Source: Topomyia yanbarensis
Lineage: Eukaryota > Arthropoda > Insecta > Diptera > Culicidae
Assembly (NCBI RefSeq): GCF_030247195.1
Contig: NC_080672.1
Span: 1,984,001-2,048,000, forward strand
Direction: 5' to 3'
DNA length: 64,000 nt
In this document: positions 31,674 through 44,800 of the stretch, piece after piece
Layout: every line of letters begins with the position of its first letter
How positions within the stretch are numbered: position 1 is the stretch's first letter
Position numbers and translations under genes: made by a program
Notes under the pieces: model-generated
The model's database searches: none
What the model saw: only the letters and a program-made list of their open reading frames with translations
What the model was told of the DNA's origin: nothing

Positions 31674-32963
31674 AAGGGCGAACACGAAATTATTGCGACA
31701 CATTCAACAGGGCATAACTTTTTTACCATTGGGTAAAAATCAACCAAATTTAGCACACTTTCTCATTGATGTGTATTGTTTACATGACATCCTGTCAAAC
31801 TCGAAGTCGTGTTTTTCGATTCAACGAAAATGGAGGTGAACCAACGCGAGTCGAGAGAACAAATTCTTTCCAAACACCTGGAATTTCCTGACCTGTCGCA
31901 CTGGCAGTTGGGAAAAATGTTGAACATTCACCATTCAACCGTCTCCAGAGTGTTGAAGCGGTTCCAGGAGCTGTTGACGTTGGATCACGGCAAAGGAGCT
32001 GGAAGAAAACCGGGACCGGAGAACAAAAAGACGCAGGGAAAGGTGAAGCGGATGATTAAAGCAAATCCCAACGTCTCAAGCCGTGATTTGGCTAAAAAGA
32101 TCGGCATGTCGCAGAGCTACGTCCAGAATGCAAAGAAGAGAGCTGGACTACATACATACAAGGTACAGAACTTCCCAAACCGCGATGAGCGGCAACAATC
32201 GACGGCTAAAACTCGGGCACGGAAGCTCTACGAGAAGATGCTGACAAAATATGGCTGCTGTGTGATGGACAACGAAACGTATATAAAAGCAAATTCCGGG
32301 GTTGGAGTTTTTCACTGGCAAGAGCAAGTTCTATGTGGACGACAAATTTAAGAAGAAGAAAATTTCGAAGTTCGCCTCCAAATATCTCATTTGGCAGGCC
32401 ATCTGCTCTTGCGGACTGAGCAGTGTGCCTTTCGTGACAAAGGGCACAGTAAATAGCGAGATCTACAAATCTGAGTGCCTCGAGAAGCGCCTTTTGCCGT
32501 TCTTGCAGCAGCACGACGAAGCTCCGCTATTTTGGCCAGATTTGTCATCATGCCACTATTCTAAAAGTGTCCTGGAGTGCTATGAGGCCAATTTTGTCCA
32601 TTTTGTTCCAAAGGACATGAATCCGCCAAACTGTCCGGAGCTGTGCCCGGTGGCCCAATACTGGACAATGATGAAGCGGGGACTTCGGAAGAGCAAGAAG
32701 ACAGTCAAAGACGAGAAGGCCATGTTAAGAAAATGGAAAAAAACTGAGTAACTGGTACCGGATGACACTGTAAAGACTTTGATGGAGGGCATCAAGCGAA
32801 AATGCGTTCAATTTTACACTCAAGGCTCCATCGATTAACTTTTCTTTTGATTTATGAAGTAAATATATGTAAAAAACTACCCTAAAATTTTGGTTTGATT
32901 TTAAACATTATAAGAAAATTGGCATGACATTATCGGTGTCGCAATAATTTCGTGTTCGCCCTT
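31674..32963 (+). mobile_element. Tc1/mariner element, DD37E type
   Basis: 27 bp perfect inverted ends (AAGGGCGAACACGAAATTAT, then TGCGACA) at 31674-31700 and 32937-32963, each flanked by TA (31672-31673 and 32964-32965). At 1290 bp it has the usual size for the family. The perfect ends contrast with a broken transposase. Confidence 0.93.
31830..32838 (+). pseudogene. DD37E-type (ITmD37E-like) transposase, broken
   Basis: From the ATG at 31830 it has an N-terminal helix-turn-helix (LSHWQLGKMLNIHHSTVSRV), a GRKPGP linker and a second HTH (SSRDLAKKIGMSQSYV). The first catalytic Asp is in CVMDNETY and the second in PDLSSCHYS. The third should follow 37 residues later, in the CPELCPVAQYW motif, but Ala stands where Glu is expected. 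The frame breaks near 32290-32304 (shift into the frame that reads FFTGKSKFYVDD), and TAA interrupts it at 32749-32751 before the natural end at 32838. Spacing D-37-(A) supports the DD37E family known from mosquitoes. Non-functional. Confidence 0.88.
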
Positions 32964-32965
32964 TA

Positions 32966-35528
32966 ATGCACACAAGATGAGCGACCTTTGCAATAAGTTA
33001 ATGTCCTATACCTATTGTATTCCCATAGCTATTTGACCCCATTTTTCTCTACATAATAATGTGATAACTACTACAATTTTCAACGCGACAGAGAACTAAG
33101 GACTAAAATTGCAGCTCTTGATATCACGCTACATCTTCAGTACGTGCGTGCATATTTCAAACTTTATTTCGATATCGGTTTTTTCGAAATTGTGACCTCA
33201 CAGTGAGCAATATTTTTCGATAACTGTTGCCAATCTTATTGCCAAATAACAAAATAAAATACTCTCAAAACCCGTTAGGGAAAATCACCATCATTACTGG
33301 AATAATTTTTCATGAAACTCTTCGATATCCTTTTATAACTCGCAGTAATCATCTGGGTGCACGATGCTCTGTAAATCTAGCAAAAGCGTCTTTGGGCACC
33401 AGCGGTACTTGTTCAGAGCCATTTGCGCGTCTTCCGAAAGGCTAAATCAGTCACCGCTAGCCATGAAAAATAAACTGCATTGTGGAGCAAAGAACACTAT
33501 TCCGTTCATTAAAAATAATACAAATTTTCAAATACTTAATAATATTCAAAACCTTATTAAGGAAAGTTTTATTTAATAAGTTTTTGTAATATTGAATAGA
33601 TGATGAAAATTCCTTTTCGTTCTCGAACCGCTACATATACAAACCCTTGGAGTAAGTTCGCTAAATTTCAATGTGGGATACCGTGTGGGACACAGTGAAT
33701 ATTAAATGCCCGTTTTTTCATCCTCATGGTGTACTTTAGTCTGACGAAATGGAGACATTGGCTAAATCGGGACATATTTTGTTCTTTCTTTACAATAAAA
33801 CGCAGCTGTTGAAATATTATTCTTCAGTCCTTCGACGTAAACTCACAACCATGTCTGATTATTTAATATAAATTCCCGTTGAAGGTGTCTTCCAGCGTAA
33901 AATTTAAAAAAGATTGAATTTTCATTTGCTCGAATTCAGCCTTTTTCGCCTGGCTGCCAAAATCGGACCTTCACTGTTTTATAATAGATAGGCAGTGTCC
34001 GAAGAAGTTTCTTGAGGACGAGTGTAGAACGACAAAGTCTCTACTTACTTGGAGTTAGCGGCGTTGCCAGAAGTTCGGTTTGACGAAAATCGAACTTACT
34101 GTCAAAATAACATAATTCTGCAACCGTCATCTTTGAAGTTTTAAAATTTCGAAGAAGTTTCCCAACATAAAACAGCGCATTTTCTGATACAATAATTTGA
34201 CTAATTGATTCTCCTACAATTAATTGTGGAGAATTATCTCTTTAAAATCAAATTGTAATAGACTTCGTGTTATTAGCCCGTGTTGATGCTGTCACTTAGA
34301 ATAATTTTGTTGAAAGTATGAATACTACGTGTAAGGAGTATATTGAGCTAAAAATGATATTTACGGAATGTTCTTAAATCTAGTTGTTTTTTTTAAAATA
34401 AGTTTCTATTACGAGCTTCACAAACTCAAACTTTTCATAAAATGTAAATTTTATTGTTTATGGTCAGTAGATGAAATTGATCGTAAACAGTAATATTACG
34501 TTAACTTATTTGATAGGTTTTCTGTCACAACTAGCCTAAAATATTTCGATACCCTGAAAACATGAAGTATTCATATCTTCAACAAAGTCGTTTGTAGAAG
34601 CACTCTCGAAAACTTTGCTGAAGACATTAAGTCTCGAATAATTTTGTTTGAAGACTAAATTCTCCATACATTCTTCTTGAAGGATATAACACCAGAATGT
34701 TTTTTTTTATCAGATAATGTGCAGTTTTACGTTGTAAAATTTTTCGAAGATGCTAAACCTCCGAATTTGGCGTTTTCGAAATGATGTGATCTTGACCTTA
34801 AATTACTGTTTTCGAACATTTATTTTACCTATTCGTATAATTAAATCAAATGCTATTTATAAAATTTCATTCTATTTTTGGAAAGTGTTGTTCTCGTTAT
34901 CAATCATATTAAGTTAACGTCCTACTTGTACGCATTCTCAAAAAAAAAAATATGTATAGCAAATGTTGAAATGTATGTAATATTTCGGTGAGCAGTTCTA
35001 TGTTTCATAGGCATTCAACGTATTCCAACTTCACTTCACATTCGCAAAATTGACATTATTTCGCTGCATCCTTTCAAAAGTGAGCTCCATATAATTGGAA
35101 ATTCCAGGATTATAATTACTTTCAGAAGTTTGAGTTTCTATTAGAGTGTTTTCATGTAGATGTTGATATGATGTGACAACCATGGGATCTCGACAAATAG
35201 ATCAGGGTCCCATTCCCACAATTTTCCAAAAGTCCCCATGATGCTTAAAACAATGAATTTTCAATGTACTGATCTGAAAATTATTAATGTAGTGTTAAAT
35301 TAAAACACAAAGCATCAATAATTTCTTCACTCCAATTAATTTTTGGTTGATGGCGGGGTTCAACTCCCAACAAACCCCCTCCTTCCCTTGGCTACGCCGC
35401 TGCTCTGACTTTCGTATTTCGCTTTTCATTTTTCGAGATATGTTCCAGATCGATCCTATGGTTATAATAGGTTGGGAAATTAACAGTCAGTAAATACGTG
35501 CAAAAATAATATTTTTTTGCACCGGTAA
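32966..35528. other. AT-rich non-coding DNA
   Basis: No gene recognised. Stretches near 34290-34720, with repeated phrases such as TTTTGTTGAAAG-TATGAATAC and AACTTTGCTGAAGACAT, resemble sequence at 62200-63840, so this is probably a diverged dispersed repeat. Confidence 0.45.
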
Positions 35529-35532
35529 GTAA

Positions 35533-35787
35533 TCAAGGTACATCCAGACAATTTCGAATTATATGGTGGTTATTTCTAGCGACGGTAGAAAAATGAAATA
35601 TAAAAAATGTCCTTATACCATCCTTTTCCGTGTTATCGAAATAATATTCGTCTAATTTAAACGAATCATTACTATACTCAATCTGCTTCCTCATCTCGTA
35701 CAGATCAGAAGCCAAAAAGCACACTGCTTGCGAACAGCATACAAACAAAAAATACAACACGCGCCGTGCCCCGTGTACCCGAAACAT
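35533..35787 (-). CDS. Small hypothetical ORF with signal-like N-terminus
   Basis: 84 codons from an ATG at 35787. The N-terminal RRVLYFLFVCCSQAVCFLA resembles a signal peptide, then a charged region (KQIEYSNDSFKLDEYYFDN). I recognise no family. It could equally be a chance frame in AT-rich DNA or one exon of a larger gene. Confidence 0.2.
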   Translation of the reverse strand: MFRVHGARRVLYFLFVCCSQAVCFLASDLYEMRKQIEYSNDSFKLDEYYFDNTEKDGIRTFFIFHFSTVARNNHHIIRNCLDVP

Positions 35788-35828
35788 ATAAACACGGCAA
35801 AGTTTCGTTGCACCTAACTACGAGTGAA

Positions 35829-36152
35829 ATGAGTGAACTACAAAGTAAATTTCTCTCATTACGGGTGAAAACAATCGCGATTGACTTTTCGCAGACCCTC
35901 AGTGCGCGAGGTGAAATAGTTGATCAAGGAGAAATTGGAACTTGATCTTGCACAAGTTTCACACATACAGCTTCACCATACGAGGCAAGTTGTACTAATA
36001 ACGTTCAACTCCTTAGCCGAGGCAGAATGCTTCGCAGCAAAGAACAACATGCAACATGACGTCGAATATGGAAACGTTAAAACCAAGATCCCCGTGTATA
36101 TGGACCTTGATCTAACGGAAATCCGGAATCCGTCACAAACGACACTTCCGTA
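35829..36152 (+). pseudogene. Gag/ORF1-like retroelement remnant
   Basis: MSELQSKFLSLRVKTIAIDF leads into a frameshift near 35925, then LELDLAQVSHIQLHHTRQVV and AAKNNMQHDVEYGNVKTKIP. The 'VSHIQLHHTR' and 'KTKIPVYMD' phrases match what I recall of gag-like proteins of mosquito retroelements. It stops at 36150-36152, so only the N-terminal domain remains. Confidence 0.5.
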
Positions 36153-36159
36153 ATCCGTC

Positions 36160-38780
36160 GATGTTGTCTGGAAATATGTACCAAACATTAGCTAACTAAA
36201 ATATCCGAAGGTTTAGGATGCTACAATAATGGACACCTGAACATTTCGTGGTGTCAGTTATAGCTGTGCATAGATTTTTTGAAAATCCTTCTTCGTAATT
36301 TATACCAATGTCAGCAAAGGAATCGATTGCACAACAGACGAAAATGCATTCTTCTAATATTACAAATCATGAGCGCGGAACGTAGCAACTCAGCTGACTA
36401 CAAATGATGGCACAGGAAAATATTCAGCAGTGCTTGTTTCTAATGGCTCTGCCCCAGATATATCTTGGTAATTTCACTGCACAAATTAATGATAAATTTT
36501 GTGAACTTTTTATGAATAAATAGTGCAAATCCTTAGATGTAGTTTACTTTAATATTTTATGAGCATTTTAGAATTTTACGAAATCAACAACTATATTATG
36601 CCGAAGTCAAGCAGAACATTGTGTTGCTCCAAAAATAATAATAGTTTCGTCCTCATTGTGATGATCTACTAAACTGATAGGTAGCAGAAGTAGTAAAGTA
36701 TGTAACTATGAAGCCAAATTACCATGTTTGAATTCTGTCGGTATACTAAGCAGCTGATATTAATAAATCAGATGCAGATATTTAAAACCTTCAAATGTTT
36801 CGTTATCTTTCCATTTGCCTTGTCTTAGAAACTTTGGGGTAAACACGGTATACTGAAAGAAGCAAATTTGAGCAGTGATCAAGGCAGTGATGCTTTATAA
36901 ATTTCATTGAGTATAACTCTAAATCTGTTTGCATTTGATTAACTATAGGGGCTCCTCTGTCCAATGGTTCTCAGGGGCCCGAATGGTCTTATAGGGGGCC
37001 GTCTGGTGTAAAGTGCTCAAACCAAAAGTTATTTTGTTTTACGGCTTTGAAGGCATGGCAACACTGGATCATTTGTGTAATGTTAAGATAAATTTTTAGA
37101 TTTATTATGCATGAAAAAAATATTTTCAGTCACACATACTAGCGTTCCAAGAATAGACGTCCAACCATTTCCACGTCGAGGAGCGCCGGTGCGAACACGA
37201 TAGCTCTTGATAAAATTATCTGACACAGGAAATTCAATAAGATTTGTGAAGCTTAGACTTGTAGTTACTCGATGAACCAAATAGAAAAAAAGTTCGAGTT
37301 TCGGAAAATGGCTTCATGAAAAGCAAAAAATCTCAAATTTTACTATAAAATTGGGTCTTTTTTCTTACAAATAAAAGGGGGAAAATGTGGTTCATCAAAA
37401 GGTTACACATATTATGCATTCGCATAAAAAATCGAGTCAATTCGTTGATTAGTTTTTGAGTTATCGCGTTCGCCGATTTGAAAAACGCGGTTTCGAGAAA
37501 AACATTATTTTCTCTTGAAAGTTTGGGTAGAGGTAGTTTAGAGTGTATTGTTGACACTGTATTTTTTATCGCTGTCTGTTTTTCGAAAATTGTTGCCGAT
37601 AGATTGAAATATGCGTCTGTTGCAGCAAATACACGCAATTAATGCATGGTTGTTTAAAACAAAAGAAGTTCAACGTGGCCACCGATATTGCGGGAGACTA
37701 TTATAGAGGTTACATAATAACAATTAAGCGGATAAAAAAGCAGTCGATTTTTGTTGCCCACAGCACCAGGCGCCCCCATTAAGGCGGCCCTGACTTTCAC
37801 CTCAAACCGCTACAATATTGTGAGATAAACAATTTATTTAGAAAATATACAATTTTTTTTGACATGATAAAAATAGTTTAAAAACCTTAAACGTACACTT
37901 CCTACAACAACTTGCTTTGAACAATTTGAATACTCTCCAAAAATCCTGCATCATTTTCTTACTGGACAGACCATTTATTAAGTGGAGAAATAATCTTAAT
38001 ATGTTATCGCCGGTCTAATATATCGATACTACCACAACACCTTAGCTGGCTTGATATTCCAAATATCTACTCAATCTATCATTAATCCCTGGCTTCTTGA
38101 ATAAATTTGAGACATTTCTTGTTTTGAACATACTGTGAAACCGCCGCTCGAGTCTGCATTGAATTGCTAAACATGAACTAAGCAAACCCCAGTAATTACG
38201 CAAAGTCAGATTGTTTCACAATTTATACAAAAATTTATTAAATTTAACTAATGCCGTTCATCTATTTTACAAGTGACTATTTACTACTTACCCCTCTCAC
38301 CGTGTCAACAACTACGTGATTCACCCCAGCCTTTTCAATATACGCATGCATATACAATTGAACTTAACATTGTTACTGTGGCAACCGGTGGTAACGTACT
38401 ATAACGATCTGAACTTTGATCACTGTTATACCCATATGTTTCCCACAAAGTTTCGCAAGTGCGCTTTCTTCGTTTATTTAGTCTAACGGTACGCCTGCTA
38501 AGTTAGAACCGATTCGAAGTTTTACCCTGTACCTGAAAACCCTCATGGCTTCCGTTCCGATTTCTTGTCGTATAAATTAATACCTAATAATGGTGCTGAA
38601 ATTTATAAAAGCTGGAAAAAAAATCAACTACCGCGGTCCTACTATCGAAAAGTACTGTATTAGTAACAAACTGACCGCGTGGAGTGGTGGTGGCAATCGT
38701 GTCACAATGACGCGACTATTTATTTAGTATTCTTCGCTTGCTTTGTGTAAATTTTTCAGAACCGCCGGAACAGTTTCCCA
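36160..38780. other. Non-coding spacer upstream of the elongase
   Basis: No gene recognised. The part near 38300-38880 probably holds the promoter and 5' UTR of the elongase; I could not assign a TATA box or start site with confidence. Confidence 0.4.
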
Positions 38781-38880
38781 GTTTTACGCGTGATTTGAAA
38801 CGGTACGGGTGTGCCGGAGTTGGCTTGTATCCAGCAGTGGTTGCTGTAGTGAAAATTGTTTCTTTTAAACGATAGCAAAG

Positions 38881-41800
38881 ATGTTGGTGCTACAATACCT
38901 GGCATCGTTCTATCACTACGTCAACTATGAAACTAGTGGTGATTATCAAATAAAACCGGACCGGTGATACTGAAGTTGCGATAATGACTTGATGTACTGA
39001 TTTCATTTTTAGATCCTCGCGTGAACAATTGGTTGCTTATGGAAACACCATGGCCAGGAACTGCTATTCTGGCATTCTATTTAATGTTCGTTCTCAAGTG
39101 GGGTCCTAAGCTGATGGAAAACCGGAAGCCGGTGAAACTTGATAATATCATCAAAGTGTACAATATAGTGCAAGTATTTCTCTGCCTCTTCTTATTTGTC
39201 GAAGTAGGTACTCTTTTATGGCGACGGGGAGTTGATAAACAGATTTTTTATTTCAATTTTTTTGAAGGGATGGCGATTAGGATATTTACGAGGATACAAC
39301 GTTCTATGTCAGCCGGTTGATTATTCAAATAACGAAGTACCGATAGCGATCGCACGCCGGGTTCATATTTACTTCCTGGTGAAGGTCATAGATCTTCTCG
39401 ATACCGTATTCTTTGTATTGCGCAAAAAGCAGAATCAGGTCAGCTTTCTCCACGTGTATCATCACACAGGAATGGTGATGCTTTCTTGGAGCGGAGTCAA
39501 ATGGTTCGCAGGTTGGTATTAAGTGATTTGAACGTGGTCTGTTCAGTGGCGTAGTAAGAAAATTTTTCGGGGGGGGATATGAAATTTTTTTTATATATTT
39601 GAAAAAATGTTCAAAAATATTCTGAGCAGGAGAAAAAAATGTTCAAAAACCAACAACTCAGGGAACGGGTTTGGGTAGTCAAGGTAGGAAAGCTAGCTGT
39701 TGGTATAGAATAAATGCTCTTCCTCTACGAGGACAATCTGGGCGGCAAACTTCAGACTGTCTAATTTACTGAGCCCTTCAGTTCCCTTGTGCCATTCAGT
39801 ACCACTTCCTCGTTGAGCTTCCGACTGGTTCGCGAACTACTCGGTCTAGTTTTCGACGCTAGATCTAGCCTACTCCGACGAAAAGTTCCCCGGCGAGAGA
39901 AGTTCGAGCCAACCAGCCAGGTGCTGCGGTCAGTTCGGCGATTGCGGTAGAGTAGGGCATCCGGTTTGCTGGATCCGCGGCGCGACTGGTGGTGTATCGT
40001 CGCGGTCCACGCGGTCTCGTTCCCGGCGATGAATCTGACTGTAAGCTGACGGAGAGGTCCCAGACGAAAGAAGTTCTCCCGATACCGATTCTTATTTGGT
40101 TTCAGTACCACAACTTCTTGATCCCTTTCACTCCGTAACCGGTGCCATTTAGCACCGCAACTCCTTTAAGCCATTTAGTTCTCTTCTTGGGCCATTTAGC
40201 ACTACTTCCTTGATGGTCCATTCAGTCCTCGACTTGTTCGCGAACAACTCGGTCTAGTCCCCGACGATGGACCTGACCTACTCCGACAGAGAATTCCCCG
40301 GCGAGAGAAGTTCTCCCGAGATCGAGCTAATCAGCTAGATGCCGAGGTCAGTTCGGCGATTCTGGTGAAGCAGGGTATCTGATGCACTGGTGCGCCGATG
40401 ACCCGCGACTAGTGGTGTCTCGTCGCTGTCTACTCAGTCTAGTCCCCAGCGGTGAATCTAGCTTACGCTAACGGAGAGTTCCCTGGCGAAAAAAGTTTTC
40501 CCAATATTGATTCTTCTTTGGTTTTCGCTATTTTTCTATCGGAACAACCGGTGGGGTGCCGTGGTCGGTCGGGCGAATCCGCATGGAGCGTGACGTCCGG
40601 TTCGCTGGCGTTTCGACGACTCATACTCGCTGCTCTGTTGCAGTCTCTTCGACTAGTCCTCGGCGGTGGATCTAGCTTATACCTGCGGAGAGTTCCCTGG
40701 CGGTGATTGCTCTCCCGAAACCGTTGTTCGATGTCCATTCCGCTGTAAGACGGTGTCGATCTACATCAGCGGTTCTCAACCTTTTTCTTACCACGGACCC
40801 CTTAGATATCACACTGGGTTGCTGTGGACCCCCACAGATAAACATAAATTTTGTATGCTATCAATATGTTATTTTCAATTTGTTAGGAAACAAGATTTGA
40901 AATTCAATATGCACTCGGAAAATATATTTCTCTTCGCGGACTCCCAGCAATGACTTCGCGGCCCCCTAGGGGCCCGCGGACCCCAGGTTGAGAATCACTG
41001 ATCTACATCATATCTCTGTTTACTGCGTTCCACGTCCCTACGTCGCTTGTAATTCTGTAGGCTACATTATCCGGGTTGATGTCCGGTTCTCCCGTTTTAA
41101 GTAGCTCCCGGCACGTCCCTTCAAACCTCGGACATTCAAAGACTCTGCTCGGACATTCAAAGACTTCAAACCTCGGACATTCAAAGACGCTCCGGTGTCT
41201 CCTCGACGTTCTCACACAGTGTTGACGTTGCGTACCCACACCGATGAAGATACTCCTTAAGCATCTGTGGCTCGGTAGGAGCTGTTTCAGGTGGAAGGTT
41301 ATCTCTCCGTGCTTTCTATTGACCCACGTCAATTGGATTGGATGAGCCGCTTGGTCCACTTTCCTTTCTCCGTATTATCCCATTCCTGCTGCTACGTCAC
41401 CATCGAATCGATTCTCATCATCTCCCTCACGTTTCTGACGTTTCATCGATTGTAGCACTTGATATCCTCCGTCAGGGCAATGCAGATGGGAATCATCTCG
41501 GCGTCAAGGCATACTGCCTCCGGTACGCAATCGCAACTCGTACGACCAGCAGTCGAAGAGTCCTGTTCAGCTTTTCGCGGTTTCACTTGGTTTTCAGCGC
41601 TGCACCCCAAGCAGGAGCCCCATATCGCAGTATCGATGACGAAACACTAGATAAAGACCCGACATTTCGCATGTGTAATCAACGTGGTTGTTTAAGCTCA
41701 ATCAGTCGTCGATTATCACTCCCAATTGCTTCAGTGCACGCTTCGATGCATTCACATGCCCTTCGATGGTGATCTGTATCCGCTGAACCGCTTTGCAGTA

Positions 41801-44800
41801 GCTGTCCAACAACAAATCCGTCTTGTAGTGAGCTATTTGCAGCCTGACCCGTTCATCCAGCTCTCGATCGCATCTATTGTCTCCGTCACCGACACCTCCA
41901 TTTCTTCAAGTGTCTCACCGTTATTGACACATCGTCCACGAAACCAACGATTTTCACTTTCCTGGGCAGCCGCAGTGTTAAGACCCCACACTAATAGAAT
42001 ATATTCGTAAATCGCTAGGAATTTATTTCGTACAAACAACTTTCATAAAATATACGAATTTTTCGTACATATGATGAACCGTTCGTAGTTCCATCGAAAC
42101 TTTTATTTTGTATTACGAGTTTTTCGTGAAAACTACGAAATGACTTTCGTTGGCTTATTATGAAACAGCTTCATTCAGCAAACGAGTCGTTCGCTGTTAC
42201 ATACGAATATCTTTATAATATTTACGAGCACCATTCATCAAACAGTCCACGTCAAAAGAGCAATATGGAGCCATTGTTGATATTCGTCAGATAATTGTTG
42301 TTGTCTGACTATTTAGTAGTCGTATCCGTGTCCGCCGGTTGCAGGAAGATTCCTTGAACCTCTTTCGCTTCCAGTTGATTCAGAATCTGGAGCAGTACAG
42401 AATCGATTGAGCCGTCGCGAACTGCTCGTTGATTTTGTATGAACAATTTTGAGTTTTTCTCTGCCGGAGCAATATCGGTGCTGTCAAACATCGATCCTAA
42501 AAGATCGAATGCGACCAACGAAATCGTTTGTAATATACATAAACGTTTATTAAAATAAACGAAACATTTCGTTTCTTTCACGAAAAATAATGTCGATAAC
42601 TTTCGTGCAATGTAAACTAAATAAGTAAAATTTACGAAAACTTTCGTTCATCAAGCGGCCATTTCTTCGGACCACAATAAAATCGATTTGGCAACATCGA
42701 TTTTTTTAAATAAAAAAACGATTTTGTCAAACATCGATCCCAAAAGAACAATAAGAGGCTAATAAATACGAAAACTTCTAAGATAAACGAAAAAATTTCG
42801 TGCGACCAACGAAATCGTTCGTAATATACACAAACGTTTATTAAAATAAAAAAAAAACATTTCATTTCATTCACGAAAAATAATGTCGTTATCAACGATA
42901 ACATTCGTGCAGTGTACATACATTAAATGTGTAAAATTTACGAAAGCTTTAGTTCATCATACGGCCATTCTTATTCATAAAATGAACGAAACTTACTATT
43001 TACAGGGCACGAAAATACTTCGTTGCAGAAAACGACGCATGAATTCGTGCATTACATGATTCATTATATTCACGAATTTATATTATCAGTGCATCCCATT
43101 CCAAAGTGTTGGACAGAGAATGGAGCCCTGAGTAACGCCCGCTGCGACTCGCATCGCCTTCTGCCCTTTTGTTCGTCTGGTATAGCAGTGCTCTACTCTG
43201 GAAGTAGCTCTTCAGGATGCCACATTCTTTTATGCCACGCTGCGCATTGGTCTATTCGAGGCTGAATGGCCCGGTGACTTCCGCCATGGTTGGTATTCCA
43301 TCCGGACCGGGGGTTATCTTTGATTTTAGTCACATCGACGTGTCTTTGAGCTCGTCGTTAGTCACTTGCCACTCGACTGTGTTACCTCCTTCTTCTTCGC
43401 CGTACGGTGTCGGTGACCAGGTATTTGTATCGTGATTCGGGAAGAGACCCGCAACGATTATCTTTAGCTTGCCCGGGCATGTTTCAACTGGTGTCGACGA
43501 ACCCTCGTCTTCGTCATGACGACTCAGTACGCGTCCCCCAGGGATTGACGTTTATTTCTCAGCACAGATACTTATGGCAATTGGCTTGCTAAGCTTGATC
43601 TCCCGTTTTAAAGAGTCCCTACCTTCTAGATGCTCTCCTATCTCAGTCTCCGATCTTGCGCTCTGAGCCCGCCTTCTGGCTCTAAGACAAGCAGGGTGTA
43701 GCGTACTGAGTTACTCATTTAACCAGTAAGCTGCACGCCGTCTACTGCATGGCCCTAGTTTTCGTGACATTGTAACGTCACAAGCCGTCGCAATCCTTCT
43801 TGTTAGCCGTCAGCCGTATCAACGTACTTGATTCCGTTGTTCGCCGAAGTAACTCAACAAAGAGGTTTTCGTTAAAGGCGTTCGTCTTCCACTTTAGCTT
43901 GCCGCCCGTCTTTCTTCGTGCTGCAGCAGGGTTCCATTGGCCGATGCGGTAGCGAATCGCCTGGGGGTCTCTATGGGGATACTTCTCTCACACTCTCCAG
44001 TCCATGTTCGCCGTCAGTCAAGGACTACAGAATGTGGCGAAATTTCTCTCGGTACCGATATCCGTTTCGTGAACCATTAAGCTCCTAGCTCCTCGCTTCG
44101 CCGCGATCTACTTGTTATAGTCCTCGGAGGTTGAGCTAGCCTCCACAACGTGCCGACAGGTATGTGTCGAGTCTGCAGCCAATTTTCACTACAAGGAAAT
44201 ATTTTCCCAAGATAACTTTTGCAAATGAAACTTTGCGAATTTCATTTAAAATATTAGGCATATTTTTGTTTAACATTTTCAATTTTTTCAAATTTGTCCA
44301 AAATATTTCGGGGGGGGTTTCGTCCCCAAACCCCCCCCCCCCCCCCCCGCTACTACGCCACTGGGTCTGTTGAATGACTTCATCTAATCCTTTCAGGTGG
44401 CCATGGTGTATTCATGGGATTCCTAAACAGTTTCGTGCACGTAGTTATGTACTATTACTACTTCCTTACGTCGGTTAGTCCCAAGTATAAGGGCAACGTC
44501 TGGTGGAAAAAGCATATCACGCAATTGCAGATCGTAAGACCTCTACTGACCCTCAATAAACGTTTCAGAATAAGTATTTTTGTTCCATTTTTTAGATCCA
44601 ATTCGGGCTCATCTTTCTACAGTGGTTCGTGCTGGCATTCCAACCAAATTGTGACTTCCCTAAGTGGCCTTTGTTTGTGCTGTTACCTCAGAATCTTTTC
44701 ATGTTTGCACTATTCCTTGATTTCTACTATCAAGCGTATATCAAGAAAAAGCCGGTGGAAAAGGTCGAAGTGCAACAACAGAAGACGTTGCGGAATGGAG

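Larger units (their letters stand above)
39544..44363. mobile_element. 4.8 kb hAT-type element inside elongase intron 3
   Basis: The left end starts CAGTGGCGTAGTAAG and the right end, reverse-complemented, starts CAGTGGCGTAGTAGC; each then has a G-rich run. The 8 bp GGTCTGTT flanks both sides (39536-39543 and 44364-44371). 8 bp duplication and CAGTGGCGTAG ends fit hAT. No hAT transposase is visible. It contains R1-like remnants, repeats and a hAT MITE. Confidence 0.85.

Noticed and set aside
39761..41359. Open frames of 85-118 codons in the elongase intron
   Set aside because: They fall in the R1-like 3' repeats and decayed RT sequence, in frames that do not carry the recognisable protein motifs.
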